A stretch of 64,000 nucleotides of DNA from Humibacillus xanthopallidus (GTDB lineage Bacteria > Actinomycetota > Actinomycetes > Actinomycetales > Dermatophilaceae). Shown here piece by piece: positions 36,504 to 48,302 of this stretch; the stretch's first letter is position 1, and every line of letters begins with the position of its first letter. A model generated the notes under the pieces. It was not told where the DNA came from, ran no database searches, and saw only the letters and a program-made list of their open reading frames with translations. Where the stretch lies: the NCBI RefSeq assembly GCF_006717145.1, contig NZ_VFQF01000001.1, positions 1,364,001 through 1,428,000 of the forward strand. Reading direction: 5' to 3'. The position numbers and the translations under genes were made by a program.

Positions 36504-38315
36504 TCAGACGGACTGCTGCTGCGCCACCCACGAGTCGTGCAGTCTCGAGTAGACACCCCCGAGCCGAACGAGCTCGGCGTGCGGGCCGCGCTCGACGATG
36601 CGGCCGGCGTCGACGACGATCACCTCGTCGGCGGCCTGCGCGGTCGAGAGGCGGTGGGCGATCGCGATCGACGTTCGCCCGCGGGTCAGCGAGTCGAGCG
36701 CGCGCTGGAGACGCACCTCGGTGCTCGGGTCGACAGCCGAGGTCGCCTCGTCGAGGACGAGCAGGTCGGGGTCCGCGAGGTAGGCCCGTGCGAGGGCGAC
36801 GAGCTGGCGCTCCCCCGCCGACAGCGACTCGCCGCGCTGGCCGACCTCGGTCATGACGCCGAGCGGCATGGTGGCGACCCAGGCGTCGAGACCCAGCTCG
36901 GCAAGCGTGCGCTCGACGTCCTCCTGGCTCGCCTCGGGCCGACCGAAGCGCACGTTGTCGAGCAGCGTGCCGTCGAAGAGGAAGCCCTCCTGAGGCACGA
37001 GCACGACGCGCTGGCGCAGCGACGAGAAGCGGATCGTGTCGAGGTCGGTCCCGTCGAGGAGCACGCGCCCGGAGGTGGGGTCCATGAGCCGGGTCAACAG
37101 CTTGGCGAGGGTCGACTTGCCCGAGCCGGTCTCGCCGACGATCGCGACCCGGCTGCGCGGGGCGATCGTCAGGTCGATGTCGTGCAGCACCGGCTCGCCG
37201 CCGGGATACGAGAAGCCCACTCCGCTGAACTGCACCGTGATCGGTCCGCGCGGCAGCTCGACGCCGTCGTCGGCCGGGTCGGAGACGTCGGCCGGGGTGT
37301 CGATGATGCCGATGACACGGCGCCAGCCGGCGACGGCGTTCTGCATCTCGTTGAGGATCTCGGTGGCCTGCTGCACCGGCATCGTGAAGAGGTTGACGAG
37401 GAAGAGGAAGGCGAGCAGCTCGCCCAGCGTGAGCCGGCCGCTCACCGCCAGCACCGTGCCGACGACGAGCACGACGGCCGTCGTCAGACCCGAGACGAGC
37501 TGCCCCGAGGTGAATGCGACGACCGAGCGGGCCTGCGCGCCGATGGCGGCCTTGCGGTGCGCCTCGACGGACACGTCGATGCGTGCCGCCGTGCGGTCCT
37601 CGACGCCGTAGGCGCGGATGGCCTGGGCCCCGACGACGGCCTCCGAGATCGCGCCGAGCATGTCGCCGACGCGCTCGCGCACCTTGGTGTAGGCGCGGCC
37701 GACGATGCCCTGGAACTTGCGGATGATGATGAAGAGCGGCACGAAGCACAGCCACACGACGAGCGCGAGCGGCGGGCTGTAGACCACCATGAGGATCGTC
37801 GCGAGCGTGATCTGCGCGATGTTGATCATCAGCATGAGCCCGCCGAACTGCACGAACATCGAGATCGTGTCGACGTCCGAGGTCACGCGCGAGACGAGCG
37901 AGCCCCGGCGCTCGGTGTTCTGGGTGAGCATGGCGAGGTCGTGGATGTGCCGGAACGCCTTGAGCCGCAAGGTCGACAGGCCGTTCTCGGACGCGCGGAA
38001 GAGTCGCACGTTGACGAAGTAGGCCGACACGGCGGTGACCGCGACACCGACGAGCGCGACACCGATGTAGACGGCGACCACCGCGGCGTCGGGGCCGCCC
38101 GAGGCGAGCAGGCCCTCGTCGGTGATCCGCTGCACGACGAAGGGCACGAGCACGCGGCCGAGGGTCGAGAGCACGGCGAGGCACACGGTGACCCAGATGC
38201 CGCGGCTCAGCTCGGGAGACAGGTGCAGCCCGCGCTTCAGGGTGTCGCTGGTCGACATCTCCTTGCCCGTCGCGACTCCGTGGTGCTCGACGAGGGCTTG
38301 GGAACGCATGCTCAT
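36504..38315 (-). CDS. ABC exporter half-transporter, consensus ATP site (second gene)
   Basis: 603 aa: six TM segments (residues 40-320) fused to an NBD. Walker [10 protein letters not shown], signature [14 protein letters not shown], Walker [13 protein letters not shown] with the catalytic Glu, and switch IAIAHRLST with His. It is a type IV (MsbA/Sav1866-like) exporter half. ATG 38315 overlaps the previous gene's TGA by 4 nt. Because its partner has a degenerate site, the two probably form a heterodimer. Substrate (lipid, drug or peptide) is unknown. Confidence 0.93.
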   Translation of the reverse strand: MSMRSQALVEHHGVATGKEMSTSDTLKRGLHLSPELSRGIWVTVCLAVLSTLGRVLVPFVVQRITDEGLLASGGPDAAVVAVYIGVALVGVAVTAVSAYFVNVRLFRASENGLSTLRLKAFRHIHDLAMLTQNTERRGSLVSRVTSDVDTISMFVQFGGLMLMINIAQITLATILMVVYSPPLALVVWLCFVPLFIIIRKFQGIVGRAYTKVRERVGDMLGAISEAVVGAQAIRAYGVEDRTAARIDVSVEAHRKAAIGAQARSVVAFTSGQLVSGLTTAVVLVVGTVLAVSGRLTLGELLAFLFLVNLFTMPVQQATEILNEMQNAVAGWRRVIGIIDTPADVSDPADDGVELPRGPITVQFSGVGFSYPGGEPVLHDIDLTIAPRSRVAIVGETGSGKSTLAKLLTRLMDPTSGRVLLDGTDLDTIRFSSLRQRVVLVPQEGFLFDGTLLDNVRFGRPEASQEDVERTLAELGLDAWVATMPLGVMTEVGQRGESLSAGERQLVALARAYLADPDLLVLDEATSAVDPSTEVRLQRALDSLTRGRTSIAIAHRLSTAQAADEVIVVDAGRIVERGPHAELVRLGGVYSRLHDSWVAQQQSV

Positions 38316-40204
38316 CGCGACACCTCCTCGACCCGGTCGCGCCGGGCGTCGGGCTCGGCGTAGTCGTCGTCGAAGTCGGCGCCGATGTCGTCGTCCTCGC
38401 TCGCGAGCGCTGCCCGCTCGGCCGCTTCGCGGGCGTATGCCGTGACGAGCCGTTCGTAGCCCGCGCATCGTCCGAGCAGCTCGGTGTGCGTGCCGTAGTC
38501 GAGGACGCGGCCGCCCTCGAGGTAGACCACCTCGTCGGCGAGCAGGATCGTCGCCATCCGGTAGGCGACGACGACGACCGTCGTGCCGGTGCTCGCCTCG
38601 CGCAGTCGGGAGAGGACGGCCTGCTCGACGCTGGGGTCGACCGCCGACGTCGCGTCGTCGAGGATGAGCAGCTGCGGTTCGCGGATGATGGCCCGGGCGA
38701 GGGCGATCCGCTGGCGCTGGCCGCCGGAGAGGCTCGCACCCCGCTCGCCGACGTGCGTGTCGAGGGCCTCGGGCAGGCGGTCGACGAAGCCGGCGCCCTG
38801 CGCGACGTTGAGGGCGCGCCACACGGCCTCGTCGTCGTGCGGGGCCCCGAGCGTCACGTTGCCGCGCACGGTGTCGTCGAACATGAAGGTCTGCTGGGCC
38901 ACGAGCGCGGCGACGTCGCTGATGCCCCCGCGGCGCACTTCGCGCAGGTCGATCCCGTCGACGAGCACCGCTCCGGTGTCGGGGTCGACGAGGCGCATCA
39001 TGAGGTTGGTCAGGGTCGACTTGCCGCTGCCGGTGGGCCCGACGACGGCGACGGTCGCGCCGGGGGCGACGTCGAGCGTCACGTCGACGAGGGCCGGGTT
39101 GTGGTCGATCTCGCCGGCCTCGCTCTCGACCTCGTAGGCATACGCGACCTGCTCGGCCTGCAGCCGGCTCGAGCGCCCGCGCGGCAGGTTGCGGTCGCCG
39201 TAGGTCATGCTGCCCTCGGCGTCGAGCACGGCCGACACGCGCTTCCAGCCGACGACCGCGCGCGGCAGCTCGGCAAGCACCCAGCCGAGCGCACGCACCG
39301 GGAAGGCGAGGATGGAGAAGAGGTAGGCGACCTGCACGACCTGACCGGCCGTCAGGTAGCCGCCGCTGACCCGAAGGGTGCCGACGAAGAGGACGGCGAG
39401 GGTGCCGATGGTCGGGATGGCCTCGATGGCCGGGTCGAAGCGACCGCGCGTGCGGCCGACCTCGATGTTGGCGTCGCGCAGGGCGTGGGTCACCTCGCGG
39501 AACCGCTCGGCCTCGTGGTCCTCGCGCCCGAGCGACTTGACGATGAGGGCCGCCTCGAAGCTCTCGTGGGCCACCTCGGAGACGTCCGCACGCAGCTGCT
39601 GGGCGAGGGTGACCTTCGGCGACATGGCCCGTTGGAAGGCGACGTTGGCGAGGAAGAGCAGCGGGAAGACGGTCAGACCGACGACGGCGAGCCACGGGTC
39701 GATGACCATCATCTGCACGATGCCGAAGGCGAGCATGACGACGACCCCGAGCGCCATCGGCAGCGGGGCGAAGATGTTCCACGTCGCCTCGACGTCGGCG
39801 TTGGCGTTGGAGAGCAGCTGCCCCGAGGGGTGCCGGTGGTGCCACGCGAGGGGCAGCCGGAGGTACTGCCGCGTCACCTGGCGGCGGTACATCGCGCCGA
39901 GGTTGAACATCGCGACGCCGCCGGCCAGCCGTCGCCCGATGACGCCGATGACGGTGACGAGGACGACGAGTCCCATGACCCCGCCGATGGTCCACAGCTG
40001 CTGCGGTGTGACGCTGCCGGCGGCGATCGCGGGCGAGATCTCGTGCTCGACGACCCACCCGATCGTCCAGGCCGTCATGCCGGTCATGACGCCGTAGACG
40101 ACGCTGCCGAGGACCGCGAGCGAGAACCACCGGGGCTGCCCCTTGATGCCACGGGCGATGACGGACAGGCCTTCGCGCAGGGTCGAGGTCGGCAGGTCGT
40201 TCAC
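38312..40204 (-). CDS. ABC exporter half-transporter, degenerate ATP site (first gene)
   Basis: 630 aa from GTG 40204 ([13 protein letters not shown]); the longer reading to 40285 has no support. Six TM segments, then Walker [10 protein letters not shown] and signature [14 protein letters not shown]. The Walker B reads [12 protein letters not shown], with Asp in place of the catalytic Glu, and the switch reads VVVAYRMAT, with Tyr in place of His. These changes mark the non-hydrolysing site of heterodimeric exporters such as TM287/288 and BmrCD. An acidic tail ([16 protein letters not shown]) ends the protein. Confidence 0.92.
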   Translation of the reverse strand: MNDLPTSTLREGLSVIARGIKGQPRWFSLAVLGSVVYGVMTGMTAWTIGWVVEHEISPAIAAGSVTPQQLWTIGGVMGLVVLVTVIGVIGRRLAGGVAMFNLGAMYRRQVTRQYLRLPLAWHHRHPSGQLLSNANADVEATWNIFAPLPMALGVVVMLAFGIVQMMVIDPWLAVVGLTVFPLLFLANVAFQRAMSPKVTLAQQLRADVSEVAHESFEAALIVKSLGREDHEAERFREVTHALRDANIEVGRTRGRFDPAIEAIPTIGTLAVLFVGTLRVSGGYLTAGQVVQVAYLFSILAFPVRALGWVLAELPRAVVGWKRVSAVLDAEGSMTYGDRNLPRGRSSRLQAEQVAYAYEVESEAGEIDHNPALVDVTLDVAPGATVAVVGPTGSGKSTLTNLMMRLVDPDTGAVLVDGIDLREVRRGGISDVAALVAQQTFMFDDTVRGNVTLGAPHDDEAVWRALNVAQGAGFVDRLPEALDTHVGERGASLSGGQRQRIALARAIIREPQLLILDDATSAVDPSVEQAVLSRLREASTGTTVVVVAYRMATILLADEVVYLEGGRVLDYGTHTELLGRCAGYERLVTAYAREAAERAALASEDDDIGADFDDDYAEPDARRDRVEEVSR

Positions 40205-40300
40205 GTGTGGGGCTCCCGTTGGTCGTGCGTCAGTGGTTCGGGCGTGGCAGCGGGACCCGTGCGCCCGAAGCGCCCCGACTCCCACCGACTTGCCAGCCTC

Positions 40301-40852
40301 TCACGCGCCACCGACAGGCCCCGAATCGGTGCGTACCCAGTAGCGGCGTATGCCGTCCCGCACGTCCTCGAGGAAGCCGCCGCGTGCCCGGACGGCTCGC
40401 TCGATGGTGCGCGCCGACGCGAGGTTGTCGACGTCGCACGTGACGAGCGCCGGGTCGGTGCCGCGTCGGTGCGCGAGGTCGAGAGCGAGCGAGAGGGCGC
40501 TGCTCGCGACGCCGCGTCCGCGGTCACCCGGCCCCACGGCATACCCGATGTGGCCGCCCTCGGCGAGCAGCGAGGGGGTGAGGGCGTGGCGGATCGCGAT
40601 GGTGCCGACGACCCGGCCGTCGTCGAGCACCCAGCGGTAGGAGGAGGGCACGCGCCCCTCGGGCAGCTCCTCGTCGGACCGCTCCATGCGCCCGAGCCAG
40701 TCGACCCACTCGCCGAGGACCGCGGGGTCGCGCAGCCGCTCGCTGTCGCCGGGGCGCAGACCCGACCCGTGGATCGTCGCGCCGTCGAAGGCGTCGACGA
40801 GGGCCCACCACGAGGGGGCCAGGTCGACGGACGGTCGCACGAGCTCGATCAC
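40301..40852 (-). CDS. GNAT-family N-acetyltransferase
   Basis: 183 aa. It matches the RimJ/AacA-like GNAT group with SSYRWVLDDGRVVGTIAIRH in the central strands, the acetyl-CoA loop GPGDRGRGVASSAL at about residues 126-139 and CDVDNLASARTIERA as motif B. The start GTG 40852 is 6 nt after TAGGGT. It is divergent from the TIGR03085 gene. Substrate unknown. Confidence 0.85.
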   Translation of the reverse strand: MIELVRPSVDLAPSWWALVDAFDGATIHGSGLRPGDSERLRDPAVLGEWVDWLGRMERSDEELPEGRVPSSYRWVLDDGRVVGTIAIRHALTPSLLAEGGHIGYAVGPGDRGRGVASSALSLALDLAHRRGTDPALVTCDVDNLASARTIERAVRARGGFLEDVRDGIRRYWVRTDSGPVGGA

Positions 40853-40858
40853 TCCACG

Positions 40859-40864
40859 ACCCTA
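40859..40864 (-). promoter_or_regulatory. -10 element (TAGGGT) of the GNAT gene, leaderless
   Basis: TAGGGT on the minus strand, 6 nt before GTG 40852, with no ribosome binding site. Confidence 0.5.
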
Positions 40865-40925
40865 GGCACGTGCCCCGCGGGCGGGCCAGCGAGTTCCTCG
40901 ACGCGGCGGCTGCGAGGATGGGGCC

Positions 40926-41567
40926 ATGACGCGCCACGCCCTGTCCGAACGCCATCTGCTCTGCGACGAGCTGCTCCGTGTCGGCCCCGACGCCCCCACG
41001 AAGTGCGAGGGCTGGGAGACCCGTGACCTCGCCGCCCACCTCGTCATCCGCGAGGGGCGCCCGGATCTCGCGGTCGGCGTCATCGTGCCCTTCCTGCACG
41101 GCCGCCTCGACCGGGAGCGGGCGCGCATGGCCTCCGGTGACTACGTGGCGCTCGTCGAGCGGGTGCGCGCGGGCGCACCGGTCTGGAACCCCATGCGCTT
41201 CGAGAAGGTCGACGAGGTCGCCAACCTCGTCGAGTTCTTCATCCACCACGAGGACGTGCGCCGCGCCCAGCCCGGCTGGGAGCCGCGCGACCTCGCACCC
41301 AACCTCCAGCACGCGCTCTGGGTCTCCGTGCGACGCAGCTCGCGCCTGATGTTCCGCAAGACGCCGACCGGCATCGTGCTCGTCGCTCCGGGCCACGGCC
41401 GGCACTCCGCGAAGCTGCCCGACGACCACGGCACGGTCGTCGTGCGCGGCACGCCGGCAGAGCTCGTGCTCTACGCCTACGGCCGCAAGGACGTCGCGAG
41501 GGTCGAGCTGTCGGGCAACGCCGACGACATCGCGGCCCTGCAGGAGGCCGAGCTCGGCATCTCGTGA
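40926..41567 (+). CDS. TIGR03085-family metal-binding protein (DinB/MDMPI-like)
   Basis: 213 aa. It opens RHALSERHLLCDELLRVGPDAPTKCEGWETRDLAAHLVIREGRPD, the family's N-terminal helix bundle, with His residues at about 37 and 102-103 (FFIHHED) placed to bind a divalent metal, as in mycothiol-dependent maleylpyruvate isomerase N-terminal domains. The C-terminal part (residues 130-213) is a small alpha/beta domain with a GHGRHSA loop. Actinobacteria-restricted; no reaction established. The ATG at 40926 has GAGGAT 6 nt upstream. Confidence 0.85.
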   Translation: MTRHALSERHLLCDELLRVGPDAPTKCEGWETRDLAAHLVIREGRPDLAVGVIVPFLHGRLDRERARMASGDYVALVERVRAGAPVWNPMRFEKVDEVANLVEFFIHHEDVRRAQPGWEPRDLAPNLQHALWVSVRRSSRLMFRKTPTGIVLVAPGHGRHSAKLPDDHGTVVVRGTPAELVLYAYGRKDVARVELSGNADDIAALQEAELGIS

Positions 41568-41568
41568 G

Positions 41569-41584
41569 CCCCCACCCGCGGGGG
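41569..41584. terminator. hairpin between convergent TIGR03085 gene and hisF
   Basis: CCCCC-ACCCGC-GGGGG, directly after the TGA at 41565-41567. A short but GC-only stem. Confidence 0.45.
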
Positions 41585-41634
41585 TATACCGTGTGGCCGG
41601 CAAGGCGGCCCGGCGCGGCCAGCGGACGAGCGCG

Positions 41635-42408
41635 TCAGCGCACGACGACGCCCGCCGCGCGCAGCGCGTCCTTGACCTGCCCGACGGTCAGCTCACCGAA
41701 GTGGAAGACGCTCGCAGCGAGCACGGCGTCGGCCCCTGCCGCGACGGCGGGCGCGAAGTGCTCGACCCGTCCGGCGCCGCCGCTCGCGATGACCGGCACC
41801 GACACCGCGGCGCGCACCCGCCGGATGAGCTCGAGGTCGAAGCCGTCCTTGGTGCCGTCGGCGTCCATGGAGTTGAGCAGGATCTCCCCGGCACCGAGTG
41901 CCGCCGCCCGGGCGCACCACTCGACGGCGTCGAGGTCGACGGGGGTGCGACCGCCGTGGGTCGTCATGACGAAGTCGTCGGTCGGCCGGCCGTCGTCGCC
42001 GATGCGCCGCCGCACGTCGGCCGACAGGACGAGCACCTGCGCGCCGAAGCGCTCGGCGATCTCGGCGATGAGCTCGGGGCGGGCGATGGCAGCGGTGTTG
42101 ACCCCGACCTTGTCGGCGCCAGCACGCAGGAGGCGGTCGACGTCGTCGACCGTGCGCACTCCCCCGCCGACGGTGAGCGGGATGAAGACCTGCTCCGCGG
42201 TGCGTCGCACGACGTCATAGGTCGTCTCGCGGTTGCCGCTGCTCGCGGTGACGTCGAGGAAGGTCAGCTCGTCGACGCCCTGGGCGTCGTAGACCTTGGC
42301 GAGCTCGACGGGGTCGCCGGCGTCACGGAGGTTCTCGAAGTTGACGCCCTTGACGACACGTCCGGCGTCGACGTCGAGACAGGCGATGACGCGCGTGGCA
42401 ACCGGCAT
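41635..42408 (-). CDS. hisF: imidazole glycerol phosphate synthase cyclase subunit
   Basis: 257 aa TIM barrel. [21 protein letters not shown] carries the first catalytic Asp, [17 protein letters not shown] the second; [12 protein letters not shown] and [12 protein letters not shown] are the phosphate-binding loops. With HisH it makes IGP and AICAR in histidine synthesis. hisH, hisA and hisB are not in the window. ATG 42408 is preceded by TAGATT at 6 nt. Confidence 0.96.
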   Translation of the reverse strand: MPVATRVIACLDVDAGRVVKGVNFENLRDAGDPVELAKVYDAQGVDELTFLDVTASSGNRETTYDVVRRTAEQVFIPLTVGGGVRTVDDVDRLLRAGADKVGVNTAAIARPELIAEIAERFGAQVLVLSADVRRRIGDDGRPTDDFVMTTHGGRTPVDLDAVEWCARAAALGAGEILLNSMDADGTKDGFDLELIRRVRAAVSVPVIASGGAGRVEHFAPAVAAGADAVLAASVFHFGELTVGQVKDALRAAGVVVR

Positions 42409-42414
42409 GCACCA

Positions 42415-42420
42415 AATCTA
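42415..42420 (-). promoter_or_regulatory. -10 element (TAGATT) of hisF, leaderless
   Basis: TAGATT on the minus strand, 6 nt before ATG 42408; no ribosome binding site is possible in the gap. Confidence 0.55.
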
Positions 42421-42448
42421 GGGCAGCGGCCGGGAGCCACCGCACGGG

Positions 42449-42454
42449 TAGGGT
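42449..42454 (+). promoter_or_regulatory. -10 element (TAGGGT) of the P-loop kinase gene, leaderless
   Basis: TAGGGT lies 7 nt before ATG 42462. Confidence 0.5.
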
Positions 42455-42461
42455 CGCCGCC

Positions 42462-43049
42462 ATGTGGCACCAGCTGACGGCTCCCGCTCGCCGATCCGAC
42501 GTGGAGGCCGTCGTGACGCTGGCAGCTGCGGCCGAACCTCGTTGCGGCGCAACGGTGGTCGTCGCGATCGACGGGCCCAGCGGCTCGGGCAAGACGACGC
42601 TTGCCAAGGGTGTCGCCGACGCCCTCGAGGCTCTCGGCACCGTCGAGGTCGTGCACATGGACCTCATCCTCCCGGGGTGGGACGGTCTCGCCGAGGCCCC
42701 CGGGCTGCTCACCACGCAGGTGCTGGAGCCGCTCGCGCACGGGCGCCCGGCGGCATACCGGCTGTGGAGCTGGGTGCGCGACGAGTGGCAGGGCACGCGT
42801 GCCGTGGCACCGTCGCGCTTCCTCGTCGTCGAGGGCTGCGGCTGCAGCGTCGAGCCCGCCGGGGCGTATGCCGCCGTGCGCGTCTTCGTCGAGGCCGACC
42901 GGGCGCTGCGCATGGAGCGCGGCATCGCCCGCGACGGGGAGGCCTACCGGCCCAACTGGGAGCGCTGGGCAGCGCAGGAGACGGAGCTCTACGCCGCCGA
43001 CGGCACGCGGGGCCGTGCCGACCTCGTCGTCGACACCTCTAGTCTCTGA
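42462..43049 (+). CDS. uridine kinase-like P-loop protein
   Basis: 195 aa. Walker A AIDGPSGSGKTTLAKG at about residues 35-50 and an acidic second motif VVHMDLILPGWDGL resembling uridine or shikimate kinase phosphate-acceptor loops; VVEGCGC is the hydrophobic Walker-B-like strand. It is shorter than bona fide Udk (about 210 aa), and the acceptor is uncertain. It lies 3 nt upstream of the MFS gene, which nevertheless has its own -10-like element inside this gene's 3' end. Confidence 0.78.
   Translation: MWHQLTAPARRSDVEAVVTLAAAAEPRCGATVVVAIDGPSGSGKTTLAKGVADALEALGTVEVVHMDLILPGWDGLAEAPGLLTTQVLEPLAHGRPAAYRLWSWVRDEWQGTRAVAPSRFLVVEGCGCSVEPAGAYAAVRVFVEADRALRMERGIARDGEAYRPNWERWAAQETELYAADGTRGRADLVVDTSSL
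43040..43045 (+). promoter_or_regulatory. -10 element (TAGTCT) before the CynX-type MFS gene
   Basis: TAGTCT lies 7 nt before GTG 43053, inside the last codons of the kinase gene. The intervening CTGAGGG could alternatively be a weak Shine-Dalgarno. Confidence 0.35.
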
Positions 43050-43052
43050 GGG

Positions 43053-44288
43053 GTGTCCCGACCCGCCCCGTCCCATGAGCAGCAGTCCGAGGCGGCGGCA
43101 ACCGCTCGCGGTCTGCGGCCCCTGCCGCCGGTCTGGGTCATGGCCCTCGCCCTGCTCGCGGTGGCGGCCAACCTGCGCACGGCCATCACCAGCGTGCCAC
43201 CCCTGCTCGACGCGATCTCGGCCGACCTCGGCCTCACCCATGCGGCGGCCGGTGCCCTGACGACGCTCCCGGTGCTCTGCATGGGGCTCTTCGCGCCGGT
43301 CGCGAGCGTCGTGGCCCACCGGCTCGGCGCCGTGGCCGCGGTGCTCGGCGCCATCCTCGCCATCTTCGCCGGTGTCGCGAGCCGGTTTGCCGCCGACTCG
43401 TGGCCGATCCTCTACCTCGGCACGGCGCTCGCCGGCATCGGCATCGCCCTCGCCGGCACGCTCCTGCCGCGCCTCGTCAAGACCTTCTTCCCGCCGGAGC
43501 GGGCCGGGCTCATCACCGGCCTCTACATGCTCGCGATGATGGGCGGCGCGGCCCTCAGCTCGGCGCTGTCGGTGCCGCTGGCCGACCGCCTCGGCTCGTG
43601 GCAGGCGTCGCTGGGCTCGTGGTCGGTGCTCGCGCTCGTCGGCGCCCTCGCGTGGGCCCCCTTCACCCGGCGAGCCAACCCGCACCACACTCCGGGCGAG
43701 GCCGGACGGGGTCGGCTGCCGTGGCGCCACCCGACCGCCTGGCTCGTCGCCGGCTACCTCGCCCTGCAGTCCTGGGCGTTCTACTCCTCCGTGACGTGGC
43801 TGGCCCCGACCTACGTCGAGCAGGGCTGGTCGCGCGCGTCGGCGGGCTACCTCGCCGCCGTCTTCAGCGGCACCCAGATCGTGTCGGGGCTGCTCGGCCC
43901 CGTCCTCAGCGACCGCACCGCCGACCTGCGCCGGCTGCTGCTGCCGGTCGCCGTCCTCGGCACCCTCGGGTGCCTCGGCATCTGGCTCGCTCCGCTCACG
44001 GCGCCGTGGCTGTGGGCCGCGGTGGTCGGGCTCGGGCAGGGCGCGGCGTTCTCGCTCGGTCTCGTGCTCCTCGTGCGGTATGCCGCGACGCCCGAGGCGA
44101 GCGGTCGCCTGACCGGCATGGCGTTCTTCGCCTCCTACAGCATCGCCTCGATCGGCCCCGTCGCGATGGGGCTGGTCCGGGACGTCACCGGAGGCCTCAG
44201 CCTCGTGTGGGCGGTGCTCGCCGCGTTCGGTGTGGTCCAGGCGCTCGTCGTCATGCGGTTGCGCCCGGGCCTGCGCAGGATCGACTGA
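43053..44288 (+). CDS. MFS transporter, CynX/NimT family
   Basis: 411 aa with twelve TM segments. Family features are AANLRTAITSVPPLLDAI in TM1 and LAGIGIALAGTLLPRLVKTFFPPERAGLITGLY, the cyanate/nitroimidazole transporter motif. It probably exports or imports a small organic compound by proton antiport; the substrate is unknown. The start GTG 43053 follows the kinase stop by 3 nt. Confidence 0.88.
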   Translation: MSRPAPSHEQQSEAAATARGLRPLPPVWVMALALLAVAANLRTAITSVPPLLDAISADLGLTHAAAGALTTLPVLCMGLFAPVASVVAHRLGAVAAVLGAILAIFAGVASRFAADSWPILYLGTALAGIGIALAGTLLPRLVKTFFPPERAGLITGLYMLAMMGGAALSSALSVPLADRLGSWQASLGSWSVLALVGALAWAPFTRRANPHHTPGEAGRGRLPWRHPTAWLVAGYLALQSWAFYSSVTWLAPTYVEQGWSRASAGYLAAVFSGTQIVSGLLGPVLSDRTADLRRLLLPVAVLGTLGCLGIWLAPLTAPWLWAAVVGLGQGAAFSLGLVLLVRYAATPEASGRLTGMAFFASYSIASIGPVAMGLVRDVTGGLSLVWAVLAAFGVVQALVVMRLRPGLRRID

Positions 44289-44322
44289 GGGACTCGCCCT
44301 TCTCCATCGGCAAGCCGGGGCT

Positions 44323-45171
44323 CTACCGCGTCCACAGGTCCTCGGGGCGCGGACCGGGCCGGAAGCCGAAGTGCTCGAGCATGTGCTGGGCCTCGGGGAA
44401 TCCGTGCGCAAGTGCGTGTGCGACGTGTGCGTCGCTGCCGAAGGAAACGGCTCGCCCACCTTCCTCCGCCCACCACTGCGGGATCCACGTCCAGAGTCGA
44501 CGCGTGTTCATCTCCAGCGCTCGCCCACTGCCGGCAATCGCCCGCATCGCGGCTCGGAAACCCTCCTCGAACCGCGTCGGGTCGAACGGACCAGCCTGCT
44601 CGGTCGGCCAGTGTCGAACGGCGTAGTCGAGGTGGGTGAAGACCTCGAAGGCATCGGATCTGGCAACCATGCGAGGCACCTCATCGAGGTAGGCACGGAC
44701 CACGTCGTCCGGAGGGCACGACCGATAGAGGGTGACCGGTTCGGCGCGATCGAGGCCGATCGCCAGCGTGTGCAGCGAGCCGTTGACGCGGTCGAAGCGC
44801 GTCAGGTCGACGAGCCGTCTGGCGCGGGCCTCGAACAGGTGCGGCTGCCCGAGCTCCACCCCGGCCAGGATGGTCAGCCCCGGGAACTGGCGTCGGCACC
44901 GGTCCACGGCCTCGAGGTAGCCGTCGACATCCAACGGAGGAGGGACGAGGAAGCCGTCCTCGGTGATGTGCCTGCGATTCGACACCGGGAAGTCATCGGG
45001 CCCGGAGCGCCAGGCGTCGAAGTCGAAGTGCTCGGTGAAGATCAGTGCCGGCAGACCGATCCGAACCGCGCGTTCACACGTTCGCACCATCGTGCCGCGA
45101 GCCTCGGAGTCGGGCCCGCCTGTGTCCCAAGACCATTCGCTGTGCACGTGACTGTCGGCCGTCAGCCGCAT
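44323..45171 (-). CDS. PHP-domain phosphoesterase, histidinol-phosphatase-like
   Basis: 282 aa from ATG 45171. Metal ligands are visible in order: DSHVHSEWS (HxH), FTEHFDFD, LAGVELGQPH, NGSLHTLA, VFTHLDYAVRHWP and FGSDAHVAH. This pattern fits HisJ-type histidinol-phosphate phosphatases, which run about 265-285 aa. Histidine genes hisF, hisG, hisE and hisI are elsewhere in the window, so a HisJ role is plausible but unproven. Two tiny ORFs precede and overlap its start. Confidence 0.83.
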   Translation of the reverse strand: MRLTADSHVHSEWSWDTGGPDSEARGTMVRTCERAVRIGLPALIFTEHFDFDAWRSGPDDFPVSNRRHITEDGFLVPPPLDVDGYLEAVDRCRRQFPGLTILAGVELGQPHLFEARARRLVDLTRFDRVNGSLHTLAIGLDRAEPVTLYRSCPPDDVVRAYLDEVPRMVARSDAFEVFTHLDYAVRHWPTEQAGPFDPTRFEEGFRAAMRAIAGSGRALEMNTRRLWTWIPQWWAEEGGRAVSFGSDAHVAHALAHGFPEAQHMLEHFGFRPGPRPEDLWTR

Positions 45172-45224
45172 CGGCAGTCCACACCCTCTGCGGAGGAGGC
45201 AATCCACTCGTCGACGTCCGTCAC
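45162..45224 (-). CDS. possible small leader ORF 2 (20 aa) overlapping the PHP start
   Basis: GTG 45224 to TGA 45162, encoding [20 protein letters not shown]. Its start overlaps the stop of leader ORF 1 (GTGA) and its end overlaps the PHP ATG by 10 nt. Coding status is unproven; the chained overlaps are the only evidence. Confidence 0.3.
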   Translation of the reverse strand: MTDVDEWIASSAEGVDCRCG

Positions 45225-45253
45225 GATAGTTCGCCTGGCACGCACACCTTCAC
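45221..45253 (-). CDS. possible small leader ORF 1 (10 aa) with strong ribosome binding site
   Basis: GTG 45253 to TGA 45221, encoding [17 protein letters not shown] lies five bases upstream of the start, the best Shine-Dalgarno in this neighbourhood, whereas the PHP ATG itself has only a weak one. It could couple translation into leader ORF 2 and the PHP gene. Confidence 0.35.
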   Translation of the reverse strand: MKVCVPGELS

Positions 45254-45307
45254 GCCAACCTCCTTGTCCTACAGCACATTCGGGGCAACGGATGCCCGCG
45301 GCGCACG

Positions 45308-47686
<2,379 letters not shown>

Positions 47687-47735
47687 CAGGTCTCCGTCCC
47701 CTCGGCGTGGTGCGCGACCTACGGTACGGGCTGGG

Positions 47736-48302
47736 TCAGCCCCAGTAGTCGTCCAGCGCCTCGCCGCTGTCGTCGCCGCCGGTCGGTGTACGGCGCTCCG
47801 TCACGCTGAGACGGCCACGGTAGAAGAGCATGGGCCGGCCGAGCTCGCCGTCCTCGAGCTCGACGACCCGGCCGATGACGACGTCGTGGTCACCGGCGAC
47901 GTGCACCTGCTCGACGGTGCAGTGGATGCGTATGAGCACGCCGGGCAGCCCCGGGCCCCCGGCGCCTGCCGGCAGCCAGTCGAGCCCGTCGAACCGGCGT
48001 CCGTCCCGCGACCCGAAGCGCTCGATGAGGTCTCGCTGCGCATGCCCCAGCACGTTGACAGTGAAGCGGCCCGTCTCGCGCATGAGCGGCCAGGACCGTC
48101 CGCGGTGGTCGGCGCAGAAGAGGACGAGCGGGGGGTCGAGCGAGACCGAGGCGAAGGACTGGCAGGCGAAGCCGACCGGATCGCCCTGTGCCGTCAGACC
48201 CGTCACGACGGTCACTCCGGTCGCGAAGTGCCCGAGAGCGTGGCGCATGCGCTCGGGCGTGGGGTCGCCGCGGCGCAGCTCGCCCCCCTGACCGTCGCTC
48301 AC
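47736..48302 (-). CDS. flavin reductase family protein (FMN-binding split barrel)
   Basis: 188 aa from GTG 48302, overlapping the PH-protein stop by 4 nt. Features: ALGHFATGVTVVTGLTAQGDPVGFACQSFASVSLDPPLVLF, the signature of HpaC/NtaB-type reductases, with FTVNVLGHAQRDLIERFG following. It reduces FMN with NAD(P)H, normally supplying a partner monooxygenase, none of which is encoded nearby. Location about 6 kb downstream of the riboflavin genes on the same strand is suggestive only. Confidence 0.88.
   Translation of the reverse strand: MSDGQGGELRRGDPTPERMRHALGHFATGVTVVTGLTAQGDPVGFACQSFASVSLDPPLVLFCADHRGRSWPLMRETGRFTVNVLGHAQRDLIERFGSRDGRRFDGLDWLPAGAGGPGLPGVLIRIHCTVEQVHVAGDHDVVIGRVVELEDGELGRPMLFYRGRLSVTERRTPTGGDDSGEALDDYWG

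Noticed and set aside
40926-40960. GAGGAT 6 nt before the TIGR03085 ATG as another leaderless -10
   Set aside because: GANNNT departs from the TANNNT pattern and also reads as a ribosome binding site (GAGG), so it was not counted.
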